The position numbers were made by a program, and so were the translations under genes. This document shows positions 27,348-35,767 of a stretch of DNA of 64,000 bases, in pieces (the first letter of the stretch is position 1; each line of letters opens with the position of its first letter). Origin of the DNA: Paraburkholderia sp. CNPSo 3274 (GTDB taxonomy: Bacteria > Pseudomonadota > Gammaproteobacteria > Burkholderiales > Burkholderiaceae). The notes under the pieces are model-generated. The model was given only the letters and a program-made list of their open reading frames with translations. It was not told the origin of the DNA and did not search any database. The stretch covers positions 1-64,000 of the forward strand of contig NZ_JAMBPR010000002.1 of the NCBI RefSeq assembly GCF_024206475.1, written 5' to 3'.

Positions 27348-28265
27348 CTATGGTTTGAAGTCGTCCAATCGCTTGCCCCTGAAGGCGCTAACGACGAAAT
27401 CGACAAAAACACGTGTCTTGGCCGAAATGAGCGTTCGCGATGCGTAGTAGAGCGAAATTGTGCCGGCATCCGCGTACCAGTCCGGCAGCAGCCGAATCAG
27501 ATCTCCGCGCTCCAGGTCGGGCAGCACATCAACCAGCGCGATCAACGACATGCCCAGGCCAAGACGCGTGGCCTCGCGCATCGCCGCAGGATCATTCACG
27601 ACGATGGTTTCCGTGAGCGTACCCGGCACCTCGATACCGTTCGCATTCCGGAACATCCAGCGGCGAATTCGCCCCGTTTGCGGTGAGCGCATGGCGATGC
27701 CGTTGTAAGCAGCGAGTCCCGAAGGATCGGCCGGCAGCGACCGGCCGGACATATAGGCCGGCGAGGCCACGGCGACGATATGCACCGGGGCCAGCGCGCG
27801 TGATACGAGACCGGGGGCGAGATTGAAGGCACCCCCGATGGCGGCGTCGTAGTTCTCGGCGATCAGGTCCACGGGCCGGTTCTCGAAGTGCCATTCCGGC
27901 TTGATTCGCGGGTACCTTGCAAGGAAAGGCGGCAGCAAAGGCAGAATATGCGCGACGCCAAACGCTGGACTCAAGCTGACTTTCAAGACGCCTGACGGCT
28001 CGCTGCTGTGGGCTGCGGCCTCGGCAATGGCGGCCTGGAGCGCATCGAGATTACCGTCGATCGAAACCAGGAACCGCTCGCCGGCTTCCGTGAGCGTGAG
28101 TTTGCGGGTCGATCGTTGAAACAACCGTACCCCCAGGTTGCGTTCGAGCATCGCCACGTTTCGGCTGACCGCCGCGGCGGTCAGCCCCAGCCTGCGTCCC
28201 GCCTCTGAAAAGCTGCCGCCTTCCGCCGCCCGTACGAAGGATTCGAGGTTTGCCAACGTTTCCAT
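27348..28265 (-). CDS. LysR-family transcriptional regulator
   Basis: A 305-residue LysR regulator. The winged helix is at residues 1-60 (ANLESFVRAAEGGSFSEAGR, then LTAAAVSRNVAMLERNLGVR). The effector domain follows from about 90. It is divergently arranged with the MDR oxidoreductase at 28380, across 114 bases that contain a perfect 6+6 dyad. It probably controls that gene and itself. Inducer unknown. Confidence 0.92.
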   Translation of the reverse strand: METLANLESFVRAAEGGSFSEAGRRLGLTAAAVSRNVAMLERNLGVRLFQRSTRKLTLTEAGERFLVSIDGNLDALQAAIAEAAAHSSEPSGVLKVSLSPAFGVAHILPLLPPFLARYPRIKPEWHFENRPVDLIAENYDAAIGGAFNLAPGLVSRALAPVHIVAVASPAYMSGRSLPADPSGLAAYNGIAMRSPQTGRIRRWMFRNANGIEVPGTLTETIVVNDPAAMREATRLGLGMSLIALVDVLPDLERGDLIRLLPDWYADAGTISLYYASRTLISAKTRVFVDFVVSAFRGKRLDDFKP

Positions 28266-28278
28266 ATGGGTCGACGAT

Positions 28279-28297
28279 CTTCAACGATTGCTTGAAG
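28279..28297. promoter_or_regulatory. Dyad in the LysR/MDR divergent promoter
   Basis: CTTCAA-N7-TTGAAG, perfect 6-base arms, 14 bases upstream of the LysR start and about 80 bases before the MDR start. The position suits a LysR-type operator, although the T-N11-A spacing is not kept. Inference from location and symmetry. Confidence 0.45.
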
Positions 28298-28379
28298 CGG
28301 AAACAAAAGAATACCCACTAATCGCGGCGCAACAAAGGGCCTATCTTCGCTCCACACCCTCTCAACCTGGAGTGAAAGC

Positions 28380-29399
28380 ATGAAAGGCATCGTTCTCACC
28401 GCGTTCGGCGACCCGGCGAAAGTCCTCGAACTGAGGACCCTTCCCGATCCGACGCCGCCGGGACCCGGTGAGGTCGTGGTCCGCGTGACCAGACGCAGCA
28501 TCCATCCCGGCAACCTGGCGATGGTCCGCGGGCGCTTCAACATCCCGCTTCCGGCAGACGGCTTCGTGGTGCCGGGAGGCGATGGCGTAGGCGTCGTCGA
28601 AGCCGTGGGCGAAGCTGTGGGCCCCGCACAGGGCGTGAAGCCGGGTGCACGAGTGATCTTCAATCCCAGCCCGGGCGCCTGGGCAGAGCGTCTCAAGACG
28701 CGCGTCGAACTGGTGACGGCCATCCCCGACGACCTGTCGGACGCCATCGCTGCCCAGTTGCTCCCGAACACGGTGATCGCCCTCATGCTGCTGCGTGCCG
28801 CAAAGCAGGCCGTGCCGGACGCAGGGTGCGAGACGCCGATCTTGCTGACCGCTGCCGGGTCCTCCGTTGCGCGCATCTTCGCGGTTGCCGCCCGCAGGCG
28901 TGGCTTGAAGGTCGTAAGCGCGGTACGCAGCAAACACGGCGCGAACGCCCTGTCCGCGCGGTTTCCGGATTTGACCGTGGTTTCGACGGCCGATACGGAC
29001 TGGGCCGACCAGGTCCGCCGGGCCGCAGGAGGGCGGCCGCTTCAGGTCGTCGTGGATCCGGTAGGGGGCGCGATGGTGAGCGATCTTGTCCGGCTGCTCG
29101 GCGACGGCGGGGCCCTGCTGTTTTACGGCGGACTCGCGCCGGAGCCCATTGCACTCCCGTCCGTCCAGCTGGCGCATCACGAGATCATGTTCAAGGGCGT
29201 GTCGAGCGCGCGATGGCTGCAGACCACGTCGGCCGGGCAGCGCCGCGAGGATGTGGCGGAGGCGATCGAGATCGGCCTCGCGGCGCCCGAACAATTCGAG
29301 GTGGAGGGCGACTACGATCTGTCCCGGTTCATCGACGCGATCGCGCACATCGAGCGGACGGATCGCAGCGGGGCGGTCCTGATCAGCTCTGATTCGTGA
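28380..29399 (+). CDS. MDR-family oxidoreductase (quinone-oxidoreductase-like)
   Basis: A 339-residue medium-chain dehydrogenase/reductase. The N-terminal GroES-like domain begins MKGIVLTAFGDPAKVLELRT and contains PGGDGVGVVEAVGEAVGP. The Rossmann part has ILLTAAGSSVARIFAVAARR, VDPVGGAMVSDLV and FYGGLAPEP. I see no clear structural or catalytic zinc-ligand set, so a zinc-free quinone/enone reductase is likelier than a zinc alcohol dehydrogenase. The ATG follows a GGAG site. Divergent LysR upstream. Confidence 0.88.
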   Translation: MKGIVLTAFGDPAKVLELRTLPDPTPPGPGEVVVRVTRRSIHPGNLAMVRGRFNIPLPADGFVVPGGDGVGVVEAVGEAVGPAQGVKPGARVIFNPSPGAWAERLKTRVELVTAIPDDLSDAIAAQLLPNTVIALMLLRAAKQAVPDAGCETPILLTAAGSSVARIFAVAARRRGLKVVSAVRSKHGANALSARFPDLTVVSTADTDWADQVRRAAGGRPLQVVVDPVGGAMVSDLVRLLGDGGALLFYGGLAPEPIALPSVQLAHHEIMFKGVSSARWLQTTSAGQRREDVAEAIEIGLAAPEQFEVEGDYDLSRFIDAIAHIERTDRSGAVLISSDS

Positions 29400-29503
29400 G
29401 GTGGAATTGCTGGAATCGACTGAATGAGCACAAGCATCCATTAGCACGACCACCGCACCGCAGGCGATCGCCTGTTACCGGCCTCGACTCCGGCCGCACA
29501 GGC

Positions 29504-29541
29504 TATATCGCCGCTATACAGTCGCCTATATCGGTGCTATA
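29504..29541. promoter_or_regulatory. Two direct copies of a TATA-flanked dyad upstream of tetR
   Basis: TATATCGCCGCTATA at 29504-29518 and TATATCGGTGCTATA at 29527-29541, 23 bases apart start to start. Each is a near-palindrome (TATA arms around a CG-rich core). The second ends 8 bases before the TetR ATG at 29550, so binding would block initiation. These are probable autoregulatory TetR operators. Confidence 0.65.
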
Positions 29542-29549
29542 TTGGTGGT

Positions 29550-30125
29550 ATGGATACACGGACCACCCTGCTTGCTGCGGCGCTGAAGGTTCTCGAAGAA
29601 GAAGGCGAGGCGCAGTTTTCGACGCGCGCGGTCTGCTCCCTCGCCGGAGTCACCGCGCCGACGCTTTATCACCACTACGGCAGCGCCGACGGTCTGCTAA
29701 GTGCCGCGATGGCGGAGGCGTTCGCGCAGTTTCTGGAAGGCAAAAATGCAGCCGCGCAATCGCCTGATCCCGTGAGCGTCCTGCGCGATGGCTGGGACGA
29801 TTACGTGCGCTTCGCGGCGGCACGGCCCAGACTCTATGCAGCGATGTTGGGACGTGTTCTGCAGGGGGCGCAGATACCGGCTGCCCAGCAAGCTTTCGCG
29901 CTCCTCATCGAGCGCATTTCTGCCATCGCCGCCGAGGGGCGGCTCGCGCTCGCGGTGGAAGTCGCGGCGGATGTGATGTGGGCGTCGGCTAACGCGGCTT
30001 CCCTGCTCTATGTCACGGCGCAACTGCGCCATGCGGCGGCCCCCATGTCCACCGTTCTCGAGGACATCCGCGAGAACGCCATGCGCGCGATTCTAACGAC
30101 GGACACAACGGATACGAAAAGTTGA
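29550..30125 (+). CDS. TetR-family transcriptional regulator
   Basis: A 191-residue TetR protein. The HTH is at about 8-50 (TTLLAAALKVLEEEGEAQFS ... LAGVTAPTLYHHYGSADGLL). The ligand domain is Ala-rich. It is followed by the epimerase gene after 6 bases, so the two are co-transcribed and likely co-regulated through the paired dyads at 29504-29541. Ligand unknown. Confidence 0.9.
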   Translation: MDTRTTLLAAALKVLEEEGEAQFSTRAVCSLAGVTAPTLYHHYGSADGLLSAAMAEAFAQFLEGKNAAAQSPDPVSVLRDGWDDYVRFAAARPRLYAAMLGRVLQGAQIPAAQQAFALLIERISAIAAEGRLALAVEVAADVMWASANAASLLYVTAQLRHAAAPMSTVLEDIRENAMRAILTTDTTDTKS

Positions 30126-30131
30126 TCGACC

Positions 30132-31115
30132 ATGAACATCCTTGTCACTGGAGGCTCCGGTCTTCTCGGCAGTCGCTTGCTCCCCGCACTCGCAGCGGCA
30201 GGCCATCAGGTCTTTGCGCTTGCGCGCTCGGCGTCGTCCCGTGAAAGGGTGCAGGAACTGGGCGCTCAGCCTGTCGATGGCGATCTGGAAAACCGCGCGC
30301 CGCTGGTACTGCCCGCGCTTGATGCCGTAGTTCATGCGGCGGCCATGTTTCGCTTCTCCGGACCGCGCGCGCCGTTCTTTCGCGCCAATGTGGATGGCAC
30401 CGCCAGATTGCTGGCAGCGGCAGAGCAAGCTGGCGTGGCGAGTTTCGTTCATGTCAGCGCGGCAGGCGTCATCATGGACGAATCCGGTTCGCCCATCCGT
30501 CATGCAGAGGAGAGCGCTCCTACCTTTGCGCAGCACTTTTCGGCTTATCTGGCGAGCAAGGCGCAGGCCGAGCAGATCGTGCTGGCTGCCAACAAGCCGG
30601 GTTTTCGCACCATCGCATTGCGCCCGCCGGCACTCTGGGGGCCGGGTGATCCGTTCAGCCGCGCGCTTCCCCGTGCGATCAAGTCAGGCCAGTTCGCTTT
30701 CATCGACCGTGGCGACTATGCGTTCTCCACTTGCCACGTGGATAACGTCGTCGAAGCCGTCCAGTGCGCGCTGACACGCGGCGAAGGTGGTCGCGCCTTT
30801 TTCATCACTGATCAGCAGACGCAAACGTTCCGCGAGTTCATCGCTTCAATTGCAGGCGTGCAGGGTCTTTCCGTCACGGAACTACGTTCGATGCCTTATT
30901 GGCTGGCCTCAGCCTCAGGGCGCTTGATGGATGCCGTCTGGGCCATTCTGCGGAAAAACAGCGACCCACCCCTGTCGCGTTCAATGGTGCGCATGATCGG
31001 GCGGGAATTCAGTGTGAGCGATGCTGCCGCACGCCGCGAGCTGGGCTATGTCGGAATGACCTCGCGTGACGATGGCTTGCGCAGCTATGAGGTCGCGCAT
31101 TCTCCTGGAGCGTGA
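30132..31115 (+). CDS. NAD-dependent epimerase/dehydratase (extended SDR)
   Basis: A 327-residue extended SDR. It starts MNILVTGGSGLLGSRLLPAL with the G-x-x-G-x-x-G nucleotide motif. HAAAMFRFSG and HVSAAGVIMD are the core strands, and Y-x-x-x-K is seen in AYLASKAQAE. The C-terminal substrate domain includes HVDNVVEAVQ. It acts on a sugar nucleotide, steroid or aryl carbonyl substrate; which one is not visible. Co-transcribed with the TetR gene just upstream. Confidence 0.88.
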   Translation: MNILVTGGSGLLGSRLLPALAAAGHQVFALARSASSRERVQELGAQPVDGDLENRAPLVLPALDAVVHAAAMFRFSGPRAPFFRANVDGTARLLAAAEQAGVASFVHVSAAGVIMDESGSPIRHAEESAPTFAQHFSAYLASKAQAEQIVLAANKPGFRTIALRPPALWGPGDPFSRALPRAIKSGQFAFIDRGDYAFSTCHVDNVVEAVQCALTRGEGGRAFFITDQQTQTFREFIASIAGVQGLSVTELRSMPYWLASASGRLMDAVWAILRKNSDPPLSRSMVRMIGREFSVSDAAARRELGYVGMTSRDDGLRSYEVAHSPGA

Positions 31116-31287
31116 TCCTCGCCAAAATGCTCGCTGAAAATCCCACACACGCTCTGTTATCCGACTCGCCTCGTGATTTGCATTTACAGGTCGTTCGCGG
31201 CAGTTCCTGTGATGGTGTAACGGCTGGCATACGGGGGCGGCTACGAAAGTTCGGTATTGGCGCGGGCTCGCCCGGCTGAAGGCGCAA

Positions 31288-31709
31288 CATTCGTCGCGGC
31301 CCTTCGGACAGGAATGGTTATTCGACTTTACGCGCTCTCTTCGGGAATGAGCCTTATGAAAGACCTTCTGATTGTCATTCCCGCAGGCAGCCAATACGCT
31401 ACATCCGTCATTCATCAGCAGACGGAAGTCATACTTCAGGAACCCAAACTATTTTACAAATTTTGATGCCTCGTTTCGTGAAACGCCAAAGCATCTCTGG
31501 AATGGCAGAAATCGACTCGACTACCTTCAATATAATAGGGTTTCAGGTGGAACAGAGCACCGACTAGCCATCGTCCTGATCGCGGGGAAAAACGGAATAA
31601 ATTGTCCTATCCGACTGTTCTCTGTTAGAGACGCACTATCTACGAGCCTGCCGGGCGTGGATGCAAACGTGCATAGAGTCACGGAATCTATCTTTTCAAG
31701 AGAGCGAAT
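31288..31709 (+). repeat. Right copy of the inverted leader duplication
   Basis: Plus-strand counterpart of 26720-27239. It contains a short leader ORF (SLMKDLLIVIPAGSQYATSV ... ending at 31466), a consensus TATAAT at 31531-31536 and about 170 further bases to the ATG of the truncated SDR at 31710. The distance from hexamer to start codon (about 174) nearly equals that in the other copy (about 170). Conserved untranslated words suggest a structured or regulated 5' leader. Confidence 0.8.
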
Positions 31710-31900
31710 ATGCAAGCCGGTGCAAAAGTAGCCCTCGTCACTGGAGGGAACCGTGGAATCGGGTTCGAAACTGTAAGGCAACTCGCCGATGAAGGTCTAA
31801 TGGTGCTGCTCGCAGCCCGGGATCTGGAGGAAGCGGAACAGGCTGCAGCAAGCCTCAAAGCGGAAGGTTTGACGACGGTCTCTCCGGTCAAGCTGGTATG
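31710..31900 (+). pseudogene. Truncated SDR (N-terminus only)
   Basis: Begins AKVALVTGGNRGIGFETVRQ and runs through the second beta-alpha unit (LLAARDLEEAEQAAASLKAE, then TVSPVKL). It then breaks at about 31890, where NNAG and the active-site Tyr/Lys should follow. The next segment belongs to a different enzyme (FAD oxidoreductase C-terminus), so a deletion fused two genes. Confidence 0.82.
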
Positions 31901-31935
31901 CTCGCCGGACCAGTTCTTCTGGCTGCGTCCGTTCG

Positions 31936-32061
31936 CGGGCGTCTCAGGTAAGCACGGGCATACCGCGCCGTGCGAACCTGTACCCCATCGGCGCATCGAC
32001 CCATCCTGGTCCCGGGCTCGGCGGCGGTTCGGGTTGGATGGTAGCGAACCTGCTCAGTTGA
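31936..32061 (+). pseudogene. C-terminal remnant of a phytoene-desaturase-like FAD oxidoreductase
   Basis: Forty codons ending at the TGA at 32059-32061 read SQVSTGIPRRANLYPIGAST followed by HPGPGLGGGSGWMVANLL. This is the characteristic C-terminal FAD-binding end of phytoene-desaturase/amine-oxidase-like proteins. The other 450 or so residues are missing; upstream is the broken SDR. psuG begins 12 bases later. Confidence 0.7.
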
Positions 32062-32073
32062 CGAGGCATCGAC

Positions 32074-33021
32074 ATGGTTACGGACCTTGCACGCTCGTGG
32101 TTGACCTGCAGCGCTCCTGTGGCTGCCGCACAGGCCGCCGGCCGCCCGCTCGTGGCGCTGGAATCGAGCATCATTGCCCACGGCATGCCCTACCCGGAGA
32201 ACGTTCGCACTGCGCACGAAGTGGAGTCCTTGATCCGTGACGCGGGTGCTGAGCCCGCGACTATCGCACTGATCGGTGGGCGAATCCACATCGGCCTTTC
32301 GAATGACGAACTGGAACTGATCGGCCGCTCGGACCGGGTACATAAGGTCAGCCGCCGTGACCTGCCGGCCACTCTGGCCAGCGGCGGGCTCGGCGCCACG
32401 ACTGTGGCTGGCACGATGATATGTGCCGCGTTGGCCGGCATTGAGGTCTTCGTCACCGGAGGCATTGGCGGCGTACACCGGGGTGCGCCGGAGACCTTTG
32501 ACATCTCGGCCGACCTGCAGGAACTGGCGAAGACCTCGGTGGCGGTAATCTGTGCCGGTGCGAAGTCCATCCTGGACATCGGGCTCACACTGGAATACCT
32601 GGAAACCCACGGCGTGCCGGTACTCAGTTGCGAACAGGACAATTTCGCGGCGTACTACACGCGTGACAGCGGCTTTCGCGCGGACCTCAGGCTGGACGAC
32701 CCGGCGGCGCAGGCGCGGTTCATCCGCACCAAGTGGGACCTCGGCCTCGAGGGCGGTGTGGTGTTGAGCACTCCGGTGCCGGTAGCGGCAGCGATGACGT
32801 TCGAAGAGATCGACGCGCTGACTCAGCAGGCGCTCGACGAGGCCACTGCGAAGGGAATCACGGGTAAGGCCGTGACCCCCTTCCTGCTGGAGCGCATCAC
32901 GGCGTTGACAGATGGACGCAGCCTGGCGACAAACATCGCGATCGTGAAACACAATGCCGAGGTCGGGGTACGGCTGGCGCTGGCGTTGGCACACGTAGAG
33001 CGCGGGACAAGCGCGGCCTAG
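32074..33021 (+). CDS. psuG: Pseudouridine-5'-phosphate glycosidase
   Basis: A 315-residue PsuG, which reversibly splits pseudouridine 5'-phosphate into uracil and ribose 5-phosphate. Family signatures are ALESSIIAHGMPYPENVRTA, GGLGATTVAGTMICAALAGI, FVTGGIGGVHRG, the catalytic-Lys segment AGAKSILDIGLTLEYLE and VLSCEQDNFAAYYTRDSGF. Length is normal. No pseudouridine kinase gene (psuK, PfkB type) or nucleoside transporter is seen nearby, so the usual pairing is missing. A gene may have been lost with the deletion immediately upstream. Confidence 0.95.
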   Translation: MVTDLARSWLTCSAPVAAAQAAGRPLVALESSIIAHGMPYPENVRTAHEVESLIRDAGAEPATIALIGGRIHIGLSNDELELIGRSDRVHKVSRRDLPATLASGGLGATTVAGTMICAALAGIEVFVTGGIGGVHRGAPETFDISADLQELAKTSVAVICAGAKSILDIGLTLEYLETHGVPVLSCEQDNFAAYYTRDSGFRADLRLDDPAAQARFIRTKWDLGLEGGVVLSTPVPVAAAMTFEEIDALTQQALDEATAKGITGKAVTPFLLERITALTDGRSLATNIAIVKHNAEVGVRLALALAHVERGTSAA

Positions 33022-33278
33022 CCACCGGACAGCCTCCACAGCCGTGTATAGGCAAACGTGTCGTCGAACGGCGTCGCTCCAAAGTGACTGCTAGCTTCCT
33101 TCGCGATTGTCAGGACCAACTCTCCAAACCGGCGAATTTGGCTATGGCAGGCCAGAACAACGGGCGCGGGTTGCGCGCGCACGCGTCGATCCACGGCATC
33201 GGCAACCGATCCGCCTCGCACACCGGCTGCCTCCGATTGTGCACGCTTGATTTCGCGATGCAGAACAGCGGTGCCGGG
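33022..33278. other. Gap with no gene seen
   Basis: Convergent space between psuG and the unknown minus-strand gene. No hairpin followed by a T-run was recognised. Confidence 0.3.
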
Positions 33279-33872
33279 TCAGGCAGGCACTGTCATGATC
33301 TTGGGCGGTAGACCGCGCAAGATCGGCCGTCCAGCATCGTCGGTAATCAATAGGTATTGGTATGTCGCTGCGGCATGGTGCGGCGAATAGTAGTAGCCTT
33401 GACGGCCATGCTGATTGCGCGTCGTCATGCGGCCGGCATTTTGCGCCGTTAGGTCATATTCACGATAGCTCCCGCCGATTGCCGTCGTCGGGTTGGTTTG
33501 ATGGCGTCCTCGGTCGTGCCCCGGAGCCGGATCGCCGTTGTTGATCAGATTGATCACCGCGGCCCTATGTGCCTGCGGAATCGTCAAAAGGCTGATATAG
33601 CCGGGGTTGGTTTTGCCTCTCCACGCCGTCTTAAGTGGCTCCAGCGCAAGATGTGCTGCCCGCAACTCGGCGATCACCTTGGCCAGGAAGTCGGTTGTCG
33701 AGATGAAGGACATATGCTCCGCGTTGATCGCACGGATGACATGGCTGACGCAAAAATCATCGAGTTCTCGGCGAGACTGTTGCGGCAGGCGTTTATCTTC
33801 TAGACGTTCGTAGGATGCAATTTCCTTCGCCTTGGCGACGGGAATGATTGACCCGCTAATACGTATTGTCAT
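33279..33872 (-). CDS. Uncharacterised 197-aa protein
   Basis: Begins MTIRISGSIIPVAKAKEIAS. A helical N-terminal half (DFCVSHVIRAINAEHMSFIS) is followed by a Gly/His/Tyr-rich C-terminal half (GRMTTRNQHGRQGYYYSPHH, YQYLLITDDAGRPILRGLPP). The basic, His- and Tyr-rich end is reminiscent of secreted nuclease or toxin tips, but no motif is decisive. The start at 33872 is preferred because an upstream in-frame ATG adds only ten residues; GGGGA precedes it. It is isolated, with no recognisable immunity partner. Function unknown. Confidence 0.5.
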   Translation of the reverse strand: MTIRISGSIIPVAKAKEIASYERLEDKRLPQQSRRELDDFCVSHVIRAINAEHMSFISTTDFLAKVIAELRAAHLALEPLKTAWRGKTNPGYISLLTIPQAHRAAVINLINNGDPAPGHDRGRHQTNPTTAIGGSYREYDLTAQNAGRMTTRNQHGRQGYYYSPHHAAATYQYLLITDDAGRPILRGLPPKIMTVPA

Positions 33873-34424
33873 GAAAGTCCCCACGAGTGCTGTCGAACTC
33901 AAAGTATCTGTCGCGACCAGGTATCAGGTGCTAATCACAACAGTTTGCTAGCCGATTTATTCCGTTCCGCATGTGGGTGCACATAGCCTGATGGCATTCG
34001 GCGCGTATCTCGCGCTCAATTCGTTTCGTCTCGACAGCACAACTGGGTCGTCGAACAGCCTATCGCGCGCGACCGGGCGTTCGCACGCAGCGAACCTCGC
34101 ACGGATTAACGAGTCGCTGAAGGCTGCAGGTTGGGAGTTACGTATCGTCTGTGCGAGTTTCCAGCCGGCGCTGCGGATCGTCAGGCCGCGGATTCCGTTG
34201 CATCGCTTGAAATGTGCCCGCACAACCTCACGCTCGCGCATTGGTGGCGGATTGAACTGATCAGGGCCAGAATGCAAGCCAGATAGCATCGGCGTTGCTC
34301 ACAAGGCAACAACTCGTGCACATAGTTGCTCTTGTTCAATACACCCAATGCCGCCACCATCCTCAAACCCGATACCGTTTGCGTATCGCATGTGAGCCGA
34401 AAGTGGCTCGATCGAGGAGGTCTC
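33873..34424. other. Gap upstream of the creatininase-like gene
   Basis: About 550 bases. Open frames exist on both strands, but none has both a ribosome site and protein-like composition. It probably holds the promoter of the 34425-35767 operon. Confidence 0.3.
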
Positions 34425-35174
34425 ATGCTGTTACACCTTTCAACCTGGGCCGAGATAGCGCAATACCTGCAGCGCAGCCGCGTCGTTGTCGTCCCGATCG
34501 GCTCAAACGAACAGCACGGTCCCACGGGCCTGCTGGGCACGGACTGGCTGTGTCCCGAGATCATCGCGCATGAGGCCGAGAAGAACGCCGATATTCTCGT
34601 CGCCCCGACGTTCAACATCGGCATGGCGCAACACCATCTCGCCTTCGCGGGCACCATCTCGCTTCGCCCGTCCACCTTCATTGCCGCGATCGGCGACTGG
34701 GTGCGCTCACTGGCCGGTCATGGTTTCACGCGCATCCTGTTCCTCAATGGCCATGGCGGCAACATCGCGTCGATCGAGGCAGCCTTCTCCGAGACCTACG
34801 CTGACGCCAGCTTCGCGCGGCAACGCGCCGGCTTCGCGCTGAAACTGTGCAATTGGTGGGATCTCGAAGGCGTCGGGGAACTGGCGCGCACCCAGTTTCC
34901 CGAAGGTCACGGCTCGCACGCCACGCCGTCGGAAATCGCCATCACACAATGGGCGCTTCCGGATTCAATCAAGCATGCCGATTTCGCCCCACCCATCGCG
35001 CCATCTGGCCCGATCCGCGACGCATTCGATTTCCGGGCCCGCTTTCCCGACGGACGCGTGGGCTCGGACCCCGGTCTCGCGACACCGGCCAAGGGCGGCG
35101 AACTAGTGAAGCTCGCGGCGCAAAGCCTCGTGCGCGAACTCGTTGCGTTCAGCAGCGAGCCTGTGCCGGCCTGA
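34425..35174 (+). CDS. Creatininase-family amidohydrolase
   Basis: A 249-residue metal amidohydrolase of the creatininase family. Metal-binding motifs are PIGSNEQHGPTGLLGTDW (Glu, His, Asp), FLNGHGGN and EGHGSHATPSE (Glu/His). The ATG at 34425 is fixed by GAGGAGG. It would open a cyclic amide such as creatinine or a related lactam; family members also act on peptides and formamides. The RidA gene follows after 128 bases. Together they suggest nitrogen-compound catabolism or imine/enamine handling. Confidence 0.88.
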   Translation: MLLHLSTWAEIAQYLQRSRVVVVPIGSNEQHGPTGLLGTDWLCPEIIAHEAEKNADILVAPTFNIGMAQHHLAFAGTISLRPSTFIAAIGDWVRSLAGHGFTRILFLNGHGGNIASIEAAFSETYADASFARQRAGFALKLCNWWDLEGVGELARTQFPEGHGSHATPSEIAITQWALPDSIKHADFAPPIAPSGPIRDAFDFRARFPDGRVGSDPGLATPAKGGELVKLAAQSLVRELVAFSSEPVPA

Positions 35175-35302
35175 CGCGCCGCGTGTTGCCGCCGACTGCA
35201 GACCCTGCCCGCCCGAACTCGCGCGAGCGCTTCGCCGAAGCCGCCAACCAGCGCCCGGCGGGGACCGCAACACACCGTCCATCACACTCCATCGAGTACG
35301 AC

Positions 35303-35767
35303 ATGTCTGAACGAGATCCTTACGCCGTGCTGAAAGCACTTGACATCACCTTGCCGGTCGCCGGCGCCCCCGCGGCCGCGTACGTCATGTGCGCGCAGAG
35401 CGGCAACATCGTCTATCTTTCAGGCCATCTCGCGAAGCAAGACGGCAAGCCGTGGGTCGGCAAACTCGGCGATACGATGAGCACGGACGAAGGCCGTGCC
35501 GCCGCGCGCGCGGTCGCAATCGATTTGCTGGGCACACTTCACGCGCATCTCGGGCATCTGAAGCGGCTCAAGCGCATCGTCAAGGTGACGAGTCTCGTCA
35601 ATTCGACGCCGGACTACACGGAGCAGCACCTCGTCACAAACGGCGGATCCGACCTGTTTCTGGAGGTGTTCGGTCAGAGCGGCAGGCACGCGCGCTCCGC
35701 CTTCGGCGTTGCGCAGATTCCGCTCGGTGCGTGCCTGGAGATCGAACTCGTCGCCGAGGTCGACTGA
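35303..35767 (+). CDS. RidA/YjgF-family protein
   Basis: A 154-residue RidA-like protein. The fold starts at YVMCAQSGNIVYLSGHLAKQ and the core reads KRLKRIVKVTSLVNSTPDYT ... FGVAQIPLGACLEIELVAEV. It keeps the Gln/Ile-Pro-Leu-Gly substrate edge. Instead of the usual catalytic Arg-x-x-x-Gly patch it has HARSAFGVAQIPLG, so it belongs to a divergent subgroup. It acts as an imine/enamine deaminase or a ring-hydrolysis accessory next to the creatininase gene. Confidence 0.88.
   Translation: MSERDPYAVLKALDITLPVAGAPAAAYVMCAQSGNIVYLSGHLAKQDGKPWVGKLGDTMSTDEGRAAARAVAIDLLGTLHAHLGHLKRLKRIVKVTSLVNSTPDYTEQHLVTNGGSDLFLEVFGQSGRHARSAFGVAQIPLGACLEIELVAEVD

Noticed and set aside
28362..29453. Long minus-strand open frame opposite the MDR oxidoreductase gene
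   Set aside because: It mirrors the plus-strand gene; its residues are Arg/Gly/His-rich with no family features. Typical antisense shadow in high-GC DNA.
31888..33039. Long minus-strand open frame opposite psuG
   Set aside because: psuG is clearly recognisable on the plus strand; the antisense frame has no known domain and no ribosome site.
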